Source: Deroplatys truncata
Lineage: Eukaryota; Arthropoda; Insecta; Mantodea; Mantidae
Direction of reading: 5' to 3'
Assembly: GCA_030765065.1 (NCBI GenBank)
Contig: CM060976.1
Span: 58,698,539-58,762,538 of the forward strand
DNA length: 64,000 bases
Positions 11,120 through 22,548 of this stretch are shown here, piece after piece (positions within the stretch are counted from its first letter, which is position 1; each line of letters begins with the position of its first letter). The notes below the pieces were generated by a model. It did not search any database. It was not told where the DNA came from and saw only the letters and a list, made by a program, of their open reading frames with translations. The translations under genes were made by a program, and so were the position numbers.

Positions 11120-11490
11120 GTGTACTAGAGTATCGTGGTAGCGCTTGACCTGGCAATGACGAGTGGCCTCAACAGAAGCCTACACGTAGGCTGTTGGAAC
11201 CACTTGCCCTGGGAATTAATCAAGTCTGATAGTCAGGATAAAACGAACCATGTCCTTGATATCCACCCTTCTTATATCCTCAGATTTCAAAGAAAAGCAG
11301 CCTTTGAATATATATTTATGCATAGTGAATCCTTCGCATTCGCTTAGTATATTCTGGGAGGTTTCGTATTACCTTCCACATTTTCTGCATAAGGGGTCTT
11401 GATCAAGTCCCATTATGTATAAATGTCTACGCAAAGTGTTGTGGCCTGTAGGATGGCCAACAACTCCTTTAAGCTTAGGTCTAGTAAAGT
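11120..11490 (-). pseudogene. non-LTR retrotransposon C-terminal relic (zinc-knuckle region)
   Basis: The minus strand reads RPKLKGVVGHPTGHNTLRRH then LYIMGLDQDPLCRKCG, followed after stops by HKYIFKGCFSLKSEDIRRVD. This is the C-terminal region of insect LINE proteins with the TGH-x2-L-x2-H-L block and a Cys-x2-Cys motif that follows the RNase H-like region. Frameshifts and stops are present. About 130 residues are recognisable; the rest is lost or too decayed. Confidence 0.65.
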
Positions 11491-11494
11491 TCAA

Positions 11495-12600
11495 GAGAAA
11501 CACAATTTATCGCTAGGTCCTGCAATAAAATCATGGACCTACCTGGGCAGTTTTGAGGTTGTGATACAAGTAATTTAGTTGTGAAGACTCATGAAAATTA
11601 TTCTAGATTGAAAAACCAAAAATTCCCGACTTTCTAAACGTGACCAATTAAGGGAAACAATTGACACAAATTATATATGTTTTTAAGCTTTAAATACAGT
11701 TGGATATATTTACATATACATTGATATAGATATATTTATATATAGATATTATGTATAATGCATTTTATGTGGATTATTTGAACCAGAGAAGCTCAATATT
11801 AAAATTAAAGTCAAGTCTCGGTTTAATTCTATTGTTTCTCTCGCACAAAGGAGATTCTTGCAGGTATATTTCTTTTTCTTATGGCTTGCTATCATAACCT
11901 TAATTTATCACAAGATAATTTTATTCAAGGTTTTACTCAGCCTTAGAGAGCTTTCTATTCCTTTATTTCCAGATGAAAAAAGTAAGCTGTGTAATTAAAA
12001 TGTGTCCTGCAGTCCTTTTAACGTCTCGTGTCTTATTCTTCAGTAACTTAAGAAGCTTAAAAACAAATAAAATAGCAAAAAATATACTGAATGCCAAATG
12101 TAATATTAATTTTCACCAATAACGCGTTTTGGGGGCCGTTAAAATATTCAGATACGTTTCCGTTTAGGACTAGGCGGCGACACACACATCAAAATCTGTG
12201 TCTGAATGGAGTCTATTTACAATTATATTTTTTTGGGGGGGGTGAATATGTGGATATTTTAAGGGTTTTGTTACTTGTTGTAAATCTGCATTAAAAATAA
12301 AACGTTGTGTTTGCGACACAGTTTTATACGCATGGATTATTTTTTGTCGTTGATTAATTATCCGAAATCGTTATATGAGGGTTGCTTCAGCTTATGTTTA
12401 TTATGCTAATCTTAGGCTTTAGAAACGCACTAAATTTTTAAGTTCCTAGTATGAAAATTGTAGCATCCTATGGCATTTGATTGTGAGCAAAATTTAAAAG
12501 TGGAGAAAATTACCTTAAAAGTACCTCTTGTATTAAAATGCAGCGCAGACATTTAAATCAGACGTAATTAAATATGCAATCGAGTACTCGGAAACCTGCC
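11495..12600. other. unassigned AT-rich DNA
   Basis: Low GC with a TATA-type run near 11700-11750. No gene or repeat was recognised. The open frame 12091-12294 contains a G-run and has no recognisable domain. Confidence 0.35.
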
Positions 12601-12639
12601 GATACATTTCGTGGTTTTTTCTTATTTAAATTTGGCAGA

Positions 12640-13055
12640 AGCGCCTTATCAGCCGTGTTTCACACGAACCCTGGGTGAGCCAATATCTTATCGGTTTGAA
12701 CTCAAGTCCGACATACATACATTGGCGTATAATCAAAGGCCAGGCCTAGGTGAAAGGCAAAACAGGAGTGGAGAAACACTACACTCGAGTGGTTGGAAGC
12801 CACGCTTTGCCTCGACGGTGCACGCGAGGCCTTGGATGAGACCGTCTCCTATTGGTTTGATGTCAAAAGAGCACTCAAACGTTAACTTATGAGCACTTGT
12901 CCGTTTTCGGCTCAGGAGCGAAATGAGGTAAGTAATACAAACATTAAGTGGAGTGTAAGGGGTGGAAGTTGGGTATTACATAAGAGAATTAGTGTTTCCT
13001 TCCAACATAAACCACTGAGCATTATATCGGCACGATTTCATACCTGGAATGTACT
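12640..13055 (+). repeat. Z repeat, copy 1
   Basis: Homologous to 47320-47745 (minus) and 59500-59790 (plus). Shared blocks: CCTGGGTGAGCCAAT, AACTCAAGTCCGACA, GCCTAGGTGA, CGACGGT(G/T)CAC, CTCTCCTATTGGTTTGAT-like, and the 3' block TATATCGGCACGATT. GC is higher than the background. A frame stays open across the GC-rich part in all three copies (see findings). No tRNA head or terminal inverted repeat is evident, so the class is unknown. Confidence 0.65.
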
Positions 13056-13735
13056 TAACAAGTGTTATACGGCTCTAAAAGTTGGCCAACATATAGATCT
13101 AAGATTACAAATTATTATTCCATAAAAAACCTAAAACGGGGTTTTGCATGAAAAACTAAGTTTTTGCCCATAATCCTCTATTAACATCGCAAAGCACTAG
13201 GAAACTTGTAACCATCAGGGACCTAATTAACTCAGCAATCGTGCTAGGATTTCGTGCAAAAGAGTGAAAGCAGATATCGTGAAGTCAGAATTCACTGTCC
13301 ACCCTGCTCGAACAGGAGAGGAAGCAACGACATGATCACCATACTTGAATTGAACACGCACAGTGGGCTCTACGTGCCCAATGTAAGAATCAGCGAATTA
13401 ACCTTTATATTAATTAAACTACAGTGAAGTATTTTAGAATATTTATTTGCTTTTACCTCGGTGACAAGCAATTGCAATATCACCTGGAGAAGACTCTGTC
13501 TCAAAAACACTAAGATATTTTTTTCCACCGTATTAAAGTAAGAATAGTTGAAAAGAATTAAGTAATTATTAATAAGATAGTGAAAACATCCTATCAATTT
13601 AACATTTAGAAATTAGGTATCATTGTCTTAACCACCTGTAGCACACAAGGTAACAAAAAGTAGGGAGTTCACTCGATCAGCATCAACGTTAAGTGAGATT
13701 CCCGCAGTCACAGTTTCTCCATAGTTAACATTACG
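13056..13735. other. unassigned DNA
   Basis: No gene or repeat was recognised; AT-rich. Confidence 0.35.
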
Positions 13736-13739
13736 TGGA

Positions 13740-13838
13740 ATGCTAGAACCGGTAATGGGTGGGGTGTGGCAGAGGTTGGATAGTATTTCCTTACCAACAT
13801 AACTACTATATCGGCACGATTCCATGCACTCGACTGCA
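13740..13838 (+). repeat. Z repeat 3'-end fragment
   Basis: Contains the Z terminal block TATATCGGCACGATTCCATG followed by CACTCGA, shared with the minus strand at 47318-47345, plus about 60 bp of weaker upstream similarity. Confidence 0.5.
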
Positions 13839-14274
13839 TACTACGAGACGTGGATCATGCTGCGTTGAACTAATGAGCCGTAGTTGTTCCTATGACGGCA
13901 ACGCAGCATAAGTATACTTTTGTTTTGCAGTGGACGAGCACAATAGCTTATGTTATTGTCTTATGGATAAAAGAAAGGGATGGAGTGTTTACTTGCATCT
14001 CCCTCTCCACGGCTGACTATGGCTACCTATGTGTAGTAAACAAATCCCTACCTAGAGTCATATATCAGATACTGAGTTTAAATTCACAGCTTTTTCACAG
14101 TTATATGGAATTTTGAATTATATTTTGAAAAAGACTGAGTTGACAGATAATGATAAGCGCTTCCTTTCAACATGCATAAGGAAATGTGGTATATTGTCTA
14201 TATTGCTGTACTAGAGATCTAAAGTAATTCTTTCTCACATATACAGATGGGCCATTTAGTTGAAATTGTACAGT

Positions 14275-14564
14275 ATCTCCAAAACTAAGTGTTGTAGAAA
14301 GAAATGTCTTTAATAAAAGCTGTTTTGTATTATGGGGGAAAGTAAATTCCATTAGTCGAGTTTTGTTTGGAGGACGTTATGATCATTTTAGGGTCAATTT
14401 AATGTTTTGAATAGGAACCTACTATTAGGGTCACTTTATGTTGACCCAAAAATGAGCATCATAATCCTCTAAATAACACATGACTAATGGCATTTACTTT
14501 CCCCCATAATATCCAACAGTTTTTATTAAAGACATTTCTTTCTACAACGCTTAGTTTTGGAGAT
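14275..14564. repeat. long inverted repeat (foldback element 2)
   Basis: The arms, about 14275-14404 and 14433-14564, are reverse complements with scattered mismatches. The outer part begins ATCTCCAAAACTAAG and the inner part reaches GGGTCAA, leaving a loop near 30 bp. The outer 85 bp of each arm encodes nearly the same peptide read outward to inward (FPHN-x2-Q-x-LLKTFLSTTL). No gene lies in the loop. Flanking DNA (14160-14270) contains GGGCCATTTAGTTGAAATTG but is present on one side only. Confidence 0.8.
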
Positions 14565-14831
14565 TTTTATTCAGAAGGAAAGCTTTCAGCTTCCCCAAAA
14601 GTAGGGGTGCCAAGCAGACAAAGTTTAATACTTTTACAAATTATTAGAGTATCACAAGAAGACAAAAAATGGTTATCACGTAAATAAATTCCAATTATGA
14701 GTAAAAGAAAACAGCGGAAAATTCTATTTTAGAGGGAAAATTACTAAACGTGTGGCTGTTCTGCTGCTAGTCATACCCTACAGAATGAAATTAATTTGAA
14801 TATAGATGGTTCTGGAGAATTATGATTGAAT

Positions 14832-15290
14832 CTTTAAGAGCAAAAAGCTGCAATGTTGTACATGAAATTGGCCTTGAGACTGAACTTTTTGCAAAACTCA
14901 GCAAAGTGCCTAGGTATGGTTCCTCTTGCCCCAACCATCAGTCCAATGACTTCAATGGATGATAAATTGTACTTCTCAAGGTAGTAGGGGATGGTAGGCA
15001 CGTAGATTCGACATTTTTCAGTGTGTACTTCAGCTGGTTGTTCATTCTGCTCCATTCTCACTGTGGATCGATGATATATCCGGATTATGAGCCTGTTGGG
15101 ATGGCTAGTATGTCAATCCGACGAGAGGAGCCGTCTTGAGAGAGTCCATGCACTTCCTGAAATACTGTATGACCTTTTAGTTTTAAGGCTTCAGCAATAG
15201 TGGATCTTATTTTATGATGCCGACAATTCCACAGTGTCTCTCTGAAAGGATAGGTACCCAAAATGTGGCCAAGGGCGCCCAAAACGCCTC
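14832..15290 (-). pseudogene. non-LTR retrotransposon endonuclease-region relic
   Basis: Minus strand: LGHILGTYPFRETLWNCRHH, KIRSTIAEALKLKGHTVFQE, RRIDILAIP, then IIDP and, after a one-base shift, VRMEQNEQPAEVHTEK, CRIYVPTIPYY and VIGLMVGARGTIPR. This resembles the C-terminal domain of mobile-element reverse transcriptases in which a Cys/His cluster is followed by a PD-(D/E)xK-like nuclease: the RxDI and DP(T)VRxE motifs supply the acidic residues. A stop at the end of the first frame and a single frameshift near 15070 break it. Assignment to a restriction-like endonuclease clade is inference. The homology to retroelement proteins is firmer. Confidence 0.55.
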
Positions 15291-15299
15291 AACGTAAAT

Positions 15300-16435
15300 G
15301 ATCCACCGTGTATAACGATTTTAAAACTATCTATATATGTGAAAGGGATAACAATAACCTGAAATATATCACTACTATGTATATGCTATAAACACATTCA
15401 TACTCGATGCCATTGTAATCTCAAAAGCGTTTAGCAACAACACCCTTTTATTTCCTCCGTTTAAGTGGGTGATGATAGAAATTTAAGAACATAATAAAAT
15501 AAGTATTCGTATACGAGAGAAGTATGGGACTTAATAATTTATTCCCGCACGTGAGCCATTAGTGCTTTTTATGCTCTTCCCTTACCCACCGTAGGGATTT
15601 GAGTTCTGTAGTTCTAGTTGGTTCTAAAACAAACGTTTTCCTATGGCAGATTTTGTAATTTTGTATGGAGATGCAAAAGATTCCTATTCTCTAGCGCCTC
15701 GTTGCTTTTTTTTCTATTTACTGCCCACATAGTCTACAGTAGTATCTTGGAATAACCGTATCATCTGCAGATGTTTTCTGAAGTGATCATGTCCAGCACC
15801 TTCCTAAGAATTCACTTGTTTAATTTTAAAAGTGAGCTAGTAATGGCTTGGTTTTATTTAATTATTTGTTGACATTTTAACCACCTTTCTTGAAGCATTG
15901 TAATAATGTGGTTCTGATATACAATTTGCTGGTTCTACTGAATAGTTCACGATCTATGGATAGAGTCTTAGGAAAATGGTAATTATAATGCTACAAGGAT
16001 CTACACATGAACCAAATCATGCAGTTTACTATACGAATTTTATACACACGTCGTTTTGTAGGAATCCGCTACTGGGAACGGTATAGTCCAAAGAAGTTCC
16101 TTTCCTGAATGCTGAAAGCCCAACTTCGCTCTCTCGCAAGAGAGATGAACGTGTATGCAATATCGACAAGAAAAATTCTGGAAGCACTGCCCACGAAAGG
16201 TACCAGTATAAATAAAATATTGTTCCACTTAATTAAGTGAACTGAAAGGTTTTTAGAATAGTTCAGAAAATGGGACAAGGCGTAATGATAATTTGTAGAC
16301 AGAAATTCTAATAAGACAGCCTTCTTCTCAATCGAACATATGGACTTTTTCCACCGATAATTAAACATTTGGATTTTTTTTCCTCATTATGTTTCTAAAT
16401 TCTGAGAACGGAAATTTATATATATATATAAAGTG
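15300..16435. other. unassigned AT-rich DNA
   Basis: No gene or repeat was recognised. A short (TA)n/(GT)n run lies at 16416-16448. Confidence 0.35.
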
Positions 16436-16526
16436 TGTGTGCGTGTGTCTTGCATCTTCTATCCTTCCAAACATTATGCCATTTGTCTAATCTTCCATGG
16501 ACTGTCTTACGCAATCACTCCTACAC

Positions 16527-16681
16527 CAGAGGTGGCGAAAACGTGACTCGCGAGTAATTTTGACTCGTAGGCGCCGTTCCCACTCTACAACCGTCCCTTT
16601 GTTTTTCACATGCTGCTGAGTGATGCAGTGCGTGTTGCATATTTGGTGACTCGCGGAAGGAAGTCGTTTTCGTCACCCTTG
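16527..16681. mobile_element. 155-bp hAT-type MITE
   Basis: Ends are CAGAGGTGGCGAAAACG and, reversed, CAAGGGTGACGAAAACG (14 of 17 matching), typical of hAT termini that start CAGAGGTG or similar. An imperfect 8-bp target duplication flanks it: TCCTACAC at 16519-16526 and CTCTACAC at 16682-16689. An internal GTGACTCGCG block occurs at both sides in inverted sense (GACTCGCG). No coding capacity. It sits inside the LINE relic and separates two of its readable blocks. Confidence 0.75.
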
Positions 16682-17280
16682 CTCTACACCATCATGGTCC
16701 TCCTCTCTTCTTCTGTCGAGGTTGCCAACTATGCAGTTTCAATGGTCAACTATCCTGTGACATTCTTCTGAGATGCCATTCCAACTTAAACGCCTTCATT
16801 CAATTGCATTAATATTATTTACTGCTGCCGCTTTCCTCCACTCTCGTAAAATTTCATTTCAGCTTTTATGAAGTCTAGAAATATAGTAACTTCTCCAATA
16901 CTCAATTTCCATGGCCTTTAATTTGTTTTAATTTCCCTTAAAGACCTCCTGGAGCTTAGAGCCATTCAACGCAATACTCGAAATTATTGATCTTTATGTC
17001 CTTCTCCTTACATACTTACAAATAGTTTTGTTCCAAATTATTTAAAGCAATTATCTTACAGCAACTCTTCCTTTTTGTAGTCTTTGTTGAACTTCAGTCT
17101 CACTACCTTCTTCACTTGACATTATTGTTCCTAAGTAGTTCGTCCAATAACCATGTACTTCGTTTTAGTTAAATTTATTTGTAAACCCTTGCTTTTATAT
17201 TCCCATATAGTTATATCTTTTATATATTCAGAAAAAATAATTTGATCGTCGGAAAAATTTAATGAATATAAGTATCGTCT

Positions 17281-17515
17281 CCCACCTCCGTGGTGCAGGG
17301 GTAGCACGTCTGCATAACATTTAAGAGGTCCCGAGTTCAAATTCCGCTTGGGTTCATTTACCTGAATAAGGATTTTTTCGACGAAGAAGATAGCAGGGTA
17401 ACTTTAAGCTCTATGGATCCCGAGAACATCTAAATAACATTTGAAACATTTGGTTCATTCTCCCTCCAATATGAAGTTTAAGGACGATAAACTTCGAGCA
17501 TAGTAAACATTTCTT
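17281..17515 (+). mobile_element. tRNA-derived SINE inside LINE relic
   Basis: The head has an A box (CGTGGTGCAGGGGTAGCACG) and a B box (GAGTTCAAATTCC) about 35 bp apart, as in pol III promoters of tRNA origin. It is followed by an unrelated body (GATTTTTTCGACGAAGAAGA...). The insertion interrupts reverse transcriptase motifs on the opposite strand. The 3' end is set where LINE-like translation resumes, so it is approximate. Confidence 0.7.
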
Positions 17516-17689
17516 TCTCCAGCTCTTCAAAGCCTCGGATAGAAGGATTTTAAACAACGTAGGAGCTAAGCAACATCCTTGAGAGTCCTTTATCTACGAT
17601 AAAACTAGAGTGCGTTTCCAAGTTGGGCATAATTCGTATTTCCTGAATAACTCCTAATGGCATTTATGTAATTATTTTTGGCGCTTTAT

Positions 17690-18015
17690 GTTTTCAAGCC
17701 AATGCATCGGGCCAGTGGCCTATCGAGGAGCAGGCAAACTCTAGATCATAGCATATCCAGGATTGGTAATCAGGCCAGTGTCTGGTATGGTGGCGAAGAG
17801 GGATCATACGAAAATTCGCGGATCAAATTATACAACCCACCATTCGTACAAGCGACCGAGGAAAACGCGAAGAAACCTTCGTCTAGGTTGGTCGGCCCCG
17901 AGGGCTTGAATCTGAGACCTCCCGATACCACAGTTCGGTCCTCCCACATTTTAACAGTAGAAGACTATCACATAGTTCAGTTATATAGTACCCTAGTAAC
18001 TTCTTTACTAGGGTC
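17690..18015 (-). repeat. tRNA-derived SINE-like repeat
   Basis: On the minus strand, GGTCTCAGATTCAAGCCC matches a B box. It is followed by a body with TTCCTCGGTCGCTTGTACGA, a motif common in arthropod SINE bodies. GC is higher than the background. The A box region is degraded. This explains the 113-codon frame on the plus strand, which I do not regard as coding. Confidence 0.5.
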
Positions 18016-18019
18016 CTAA

Positions 18020-19955
18020 ATTTTGAGAACCTAAAGTAAGAGTGCATATAGGCAGTAAGGTTAAAACTATTCCATTTGCAGGGTCATTCATACATAACGA
18101 ACAGTAGTTTAAAAGCATTTTCATCTGTATTCTACTCTCATAGCTAGAGAGGAAAATTTATTAAAAATGTACAGAGGATGTCGGTTGCGATATGTTAATT
18201 TGGATACTGCTGGTTTATGATGTGACAGATGACAGAGCTGTTTTTTATATTTTTCAGCGTAAAACATGATAAAAGTGTACAGAAAGCTGCCTGCTCTTTA
18301 TATTTTTACACCGTGTTGAACCAAAAGCCTCTGTGCTGTAGACATAAACGATTCATGAATTTGGAACTGAGGTACTGACAACAACATAATGTGGACGATG
18401 AAAAACCGTGCATAAATTTCACGCTGGATCAAGTACATTTTTTACATGTGTGTGTATGCGTGTGCTTGTGCATGTGTATGTGCGCGCAGATTATGTGTGT
18501 GTGTGTGTTATTAACGGGGGAAAGTAGACTTAGAGAATTTTATATTTTAAATCTCTTTTCTAGGAAGCAGGTTTTGAAGCAGGTGGTAGTACAACAGCCC
18601 AAAATCAGATACTAGCTTCTTTGCAACAAGATTCACGAGTTGTGAAATCACTCCTTCACGCCATTCATTTTGTGTCACGTGACGTTTCTCTCTTATTTTT
18701 TTTCTCCAACTTCGTGCTTTGCTGGTAATTGGACCTTACGTCTACACTGTTAATAAAATATGAACTCAAGATAAGTAAACAGAAGAACAAGTTGGGGAAT
18801 GGTAAAACATGTTTTCCCCTGCGAATGCATCCCTGGTTTATCTGCAGTAAAGCTAATTCTAAAAGTGTCCAGAGGTCTTGCCTTTTTGTGAAAATGAGAA
18901 CTTCTCTTTAGTCTGTAATTATTTATTTAGTAATGTACGTAAATTTTATGTTCAATTTTCTTCATGTGATAGTTAACTGACTATACAGGATGTTTAAAAC
19001 TTCTCATTGCAAATTTATAGGATTTATATAGAAACTGAACAGTGGACGTTTACAACAGAAATCCATATTGCCCGTTGTACTTATACCACCTTTTCCAATC
19101 AATTTCTCACTTCTGACAGAGCGTTTGTAGTGACGCAGTTAGTGATAATTCTCACATGCTGCTATTCATTTGACACAAGTGTTCGAATAAAAGGGTAAAA
19201 ATAAAACACGTTGTTAATTTATGTACTATTCAGCTTTCTTTCTTTGCAAATGGTTGTTCTAATGGGGTTATAAGCTGTATTTGACACCGTATATCTGCAA
19301 TTATGTTCTACTCGTTCAATACCATCTGATACCTGTTGAATCTATGTTACAGCAGATTATACATAGGTAATTTCTAAATTCAACAATCGTGGAGGCCAAC
19401 AAGTGGGTCACTTCAGCCTATTCATATTCGATGGATTGGTTGATTAAGATGATTTCTAATGGCGATACAAAGTGAGATGATACACAATTCTTTTATAACT
19501 ACTATTTTCGACAACTGTTCAGAATATTTTTCCATAAACCTGCTGAGGATGAGACGGAAATGGTACTTTCTGATTATGGGCTGTTAATAGAAAATTTTCC
19601 TGTTTAATCTCCTAGTTTTGTAATGAGTCCTAGGAGCATGCGATGGGAATATTCCAAATAATCAGAATTTTAATGTAAATTTGTGCTGATTTATTACTGC
19701 TTGCAACTGGGTGCTCAGATTGATTTTTTTCCTTGATAAAGTACACCTATGTCATTGAAATCATGCAACGAGAGAAATAAATATAACCGGATTTTGGAAA
19801 CAGACAAGATTGTGATTTGAAACACAGAGGAACGAAACTTGTTTTATGATTCAAAAGAGACAGATAATTCGTATCTTATGTTGAAATGTTCATGGTATAG
19901 AGAGAAAGAGTACTGATAAAGTAAACAAGGAGGAAATAGGCGGCAATGAAAGTAC
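18020..19955. other. unassigned DNA with a GT-rich microsatellite
   Basis: No gene was recognised. An imperfect (GT)n tract with TGCGTG variants lies at about 18447-18509 and produces spurious Cys-Val frames. The rest is AT-rich. Confidence 0.35.
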
Positions 19956-19959
19956 AAGT

Positions 19960-20150
19960 ACTGCAACATAGAGAAACGTTCAGAGAAATGAGGAGCGTCC
20001 ATTATGTGGAGGGAAAAAAGATTTACAGCACATATGTTTGATTGTAAAAGAACTAAAAACTGGAGGAAAGAATCAATTAATCACAAATATTTTGAATAAA
20101 AACATTAGATTAGTTTTGTGGAATACTAATTAGAAAAGAAAGCAAGAGAG
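19960..20150 (+). pseudogene. possible LINE C-terminal relic
   Basis: The frame reads RPLCGGKKDLQHICLI then, shifted, CKRTKNWRKE. This resembles the Cys-x2-Cys ... His ... Cys module (CPLCG-x-E-x2-xHIFxxC) at the C-terminus of insect LINE proteins. It is short and decayed. The match is suggestive only. Confidence 0.35.
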
Positions 20151-20191
20151 TGGGCCAATTTCATATAACGTATTAAGTTGGATTATTTTAG

Positions 20192-21020
20192 GAGGAAAGT
20201 TGTAACCGCACGTATGGTAAAAAGTTTCCAGTAGCCTTCGCCCCAAGTTTAAAAATATTAACTTTGTAATTTGACTGTTTCTTTAAATATTATATATTTG
20301 TGTTTGCCTCAGCTGCGTCAGTATGATTGTTAGAGACATGAATTATTTGCAGAGATTGGTGCGGCTAAGAATTAAACTTACACAGATTATAACTTTTACT
20401 TCAGTCCTTTTATTTATTCTTGACACGATTTAAATAACACTTCACTGATATAGAGAGCTGTGAGATTATTTATTAATTACTTGCACTTTTTAACACAAAC
20501 TATTTTTCTCTCACACTGAATACGTAATCAACTTCTCGAGGACGCGTCTCGCGTCCGGTTAGGAACGCTGTCTGCTAGCAATTAACTTCTGAATTTGTAC
20601 AATTCACCCTATTTCAGTTTCTGATTGGCTATTCCTATTCCAGTAGAATACTTTCATTTAACTTAAGCTTTTTTCTGGTTGTTGATTGGCTATTTATAAA
20701 CTGTCTCAAAAATTACATTATTGTTGCTCCAAGAATTACCAGTAGCATTATTAAATTCATTATTGCTTCAAGGTTACCTCATTGTTACCTTATTGTTAGC
20801 AACTTTTAACCTATTATCCTCATAGCTCCTACATTATTAAATTAGTAATACATTCACATAACATTATTGAACATGTACATAATAGTATAAACATTAATAC
20901 AATGACTGGTACATACATTTTATATATTTTATTCTACACATATGGCTTTAAGGCGGTCTGTTATTATATTTTATATTATATAATTTGACTGAAATCATTT
21001 AAGTCTTAAAAGTACTGCTC
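20192..21020 (-). repeat. X2, LTR-like repeat
   Basis: Reverse-oriented homologue of X1 and X3. It shares the ACTTAAATGATTT start block, the CCAATCA boxes, the GACGCGAGACGCGTCCTCG-like palindromic block, the AATACTGACGCAGC block and the GGGGCGAAGGC end. Its 5' end faces that of X3 across about 605 bp. No primer-binding-site-like sequence follows its 3' end. Confidence 0.6.
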
Positions 21021-21625
21021 AGGTAAAAGATATAAATAGACGTGAAGAAAGAAAGAGAATTTTATTCCGGGATATAATACTTAATCATAACTTTCAGAAT
21101 TGTGGCAGTTGTCCTTCGTGAATTATAGAAGGATCGCTGAATTATACAGCCTGCTAGAAGGTATATATTCGGGAAAAATTGAAGTCTAATATAAAAGCAC
21201 GCCTGGACATGGATAATGCAAAAAAATGCACTTCACCGTTTATGACGAACTTCACAAACTCTGCTAGCGGGTGCAGGGATAACACAGGGATCACCTGTCT
21301 GTATGAAGAACATGAATCATGATTTACTACCTGCAACATGACTATCGGGGGTTCCTTTAATTTTTGCAACTTATCTATCGGCTATAATTAATTATAGTAA
21401 GTGTTGCTAAGGGCTTAATGGATGTTTACTGGTGATGTTAATTAATGTTAATTTTTCATTTTTTGCTATTTATGTAAAATTTCATAAATATAATATATTC
21501 AAATTTGTTGGTTTTATTGTCCTACTACAGTAATTCCCGCACAATTTTGTAAAACGCCCTATATTTCCGGGTGGATATTAACAGTAATTGAAATTTAGTT
21601 TTATTTATGGACGCTCTTTAACTTT
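21021..21625. other. spacer between head-to-head X repeats
   Basis: A 71-codon minus-strand frame (21154-21369) has no recognisable domain. No other structure was seen. Confidence 0.4.
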
Positions 21626-22547
21626 AGGCAGTATTTTTAACACTTAAATAATTTAAGTCAAATTATATAATATAGAATATAGTAACATCCCGCCATAAAG
21701 CAATGTGTGTATGTAACAATGTATAAAAAATGTATATTACAGTCATTGTGTTAATGTTTATATTATAATGTACATGCTCAATAATGTTATGTGAATCTAT
21801 TACGTAATTTAATCATGTAGGAGCTGTGAGGATAATAGGTTAAAAGTTGCTAACAATGAGGGACCAATGAGGTAACCTTCAATAATGAATTAGAAAGTTT
21901 AATAATGCTACTAGTTATTCTTGAAAACAACAATGTAATATTTTTAAAACAGTTTATAAATAGCCAATCAATAACCAGAAGAAAGCTCAAGTTAAACAAA
22001 AGTTTTCTATTGGAGTAGGATTAGCCAATCAGAAACTGAAATAGAGCAAATTGTAGAAATTCAGAAGTTAGTTCTAGCAGACAGCGTTCCTAACTGGGCG
22101 CGAGACGCGTCCTCGAGAAGTTAATAGTATTCAATGTGAGACGAAAATTCATTATGGTGAATATTATAAGTTTACGTGTTAAAAAGTGCAAGTAGTTAAT
22201 AAATAATCTCACAGCTCTCTATATATCAGTGGAGTGTTATTTAATCGTGTCAAGGATTAATAAAAAGGAGTGAAGTAAAAATTATAATTTGCGTAAGTCT
22301 ACATTCTTCAGCCGCACCACAGCTTGTTAAGAAATTCATGTCTCTACAAATTAATACTGACGCAGCCGAGGCAAACATAAATATATAATATTTAAAGAAA
22401 CAGTCAAATTACAAAGTTAATATTTTTAAACTTGAGGCGAAGCCTACCGGGTTCCATACGTGCGGTTGCAACTACTTCAATTTCGGCTGCCCATCAGTCG
22501 AAATAAAATGCAACTCCTTCCTCAAATTGGCGCCCAAAGCGTGGTGC
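21626..22547 (+). repeat. X3, LTR-like repeat with primer-binding-site-like end
   Basis: Homologous to X1 and X2. About 15 bp after the CAACTCC block lies TGGCGCCCAAAGCGTGGTGC (22528-22547), close to the TGGCGCC-type primer binding site that follows the 5' LTR in many Ty3/gypsy elements. No gag-pol follows; a SINE starts within a few bases. So this is probably a 5' LTR remnant rather than a solo LTR. Confidence 0.6.
22528..22547 (+). other. candidate retroelement primer binding site
   Basis: The sequence starts with TGGCGCC, the complement of a tRNA 3' end including CCA, and sits directly downstream of the X3 repeat. The tRNA species was not determined. Confidence 0.45.
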
Positions 22548-22548
22548 A

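Larger units (their letters stand above)
16440..17620 (-). pseudogene. non-LTR retrotransposon reverse transcriptase relic, interrupted
   Basis: Reading leftward from about 17620, the minus strand gives FIVDKGLSRMLL then (shifted) FKILSIRGFEELE, a degraded KGLRQGC-x-LSPTLF block. After an interruption comes YSLNFSDDQIIFSEY, the catalytic ADD-type motif with A changed to S, and KGLQINLTKTKYMV, the G-L-x-(I/V)N-x2-KT block. Decayed C-terminal blocks continue to about 16440. It is split twice: by a SINE (about 17281-17515) between two RT motifs and by a hAT MITE (16527-16681). Many stops are present. Order of events: LINE first, then both insertions. Confidence 0.75.

Noticed and set aside
17678..18019. 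113-codon plus-strand frame
   Set aside because: Antisense to a SINE-like repeat with a B box; explained by its composition.
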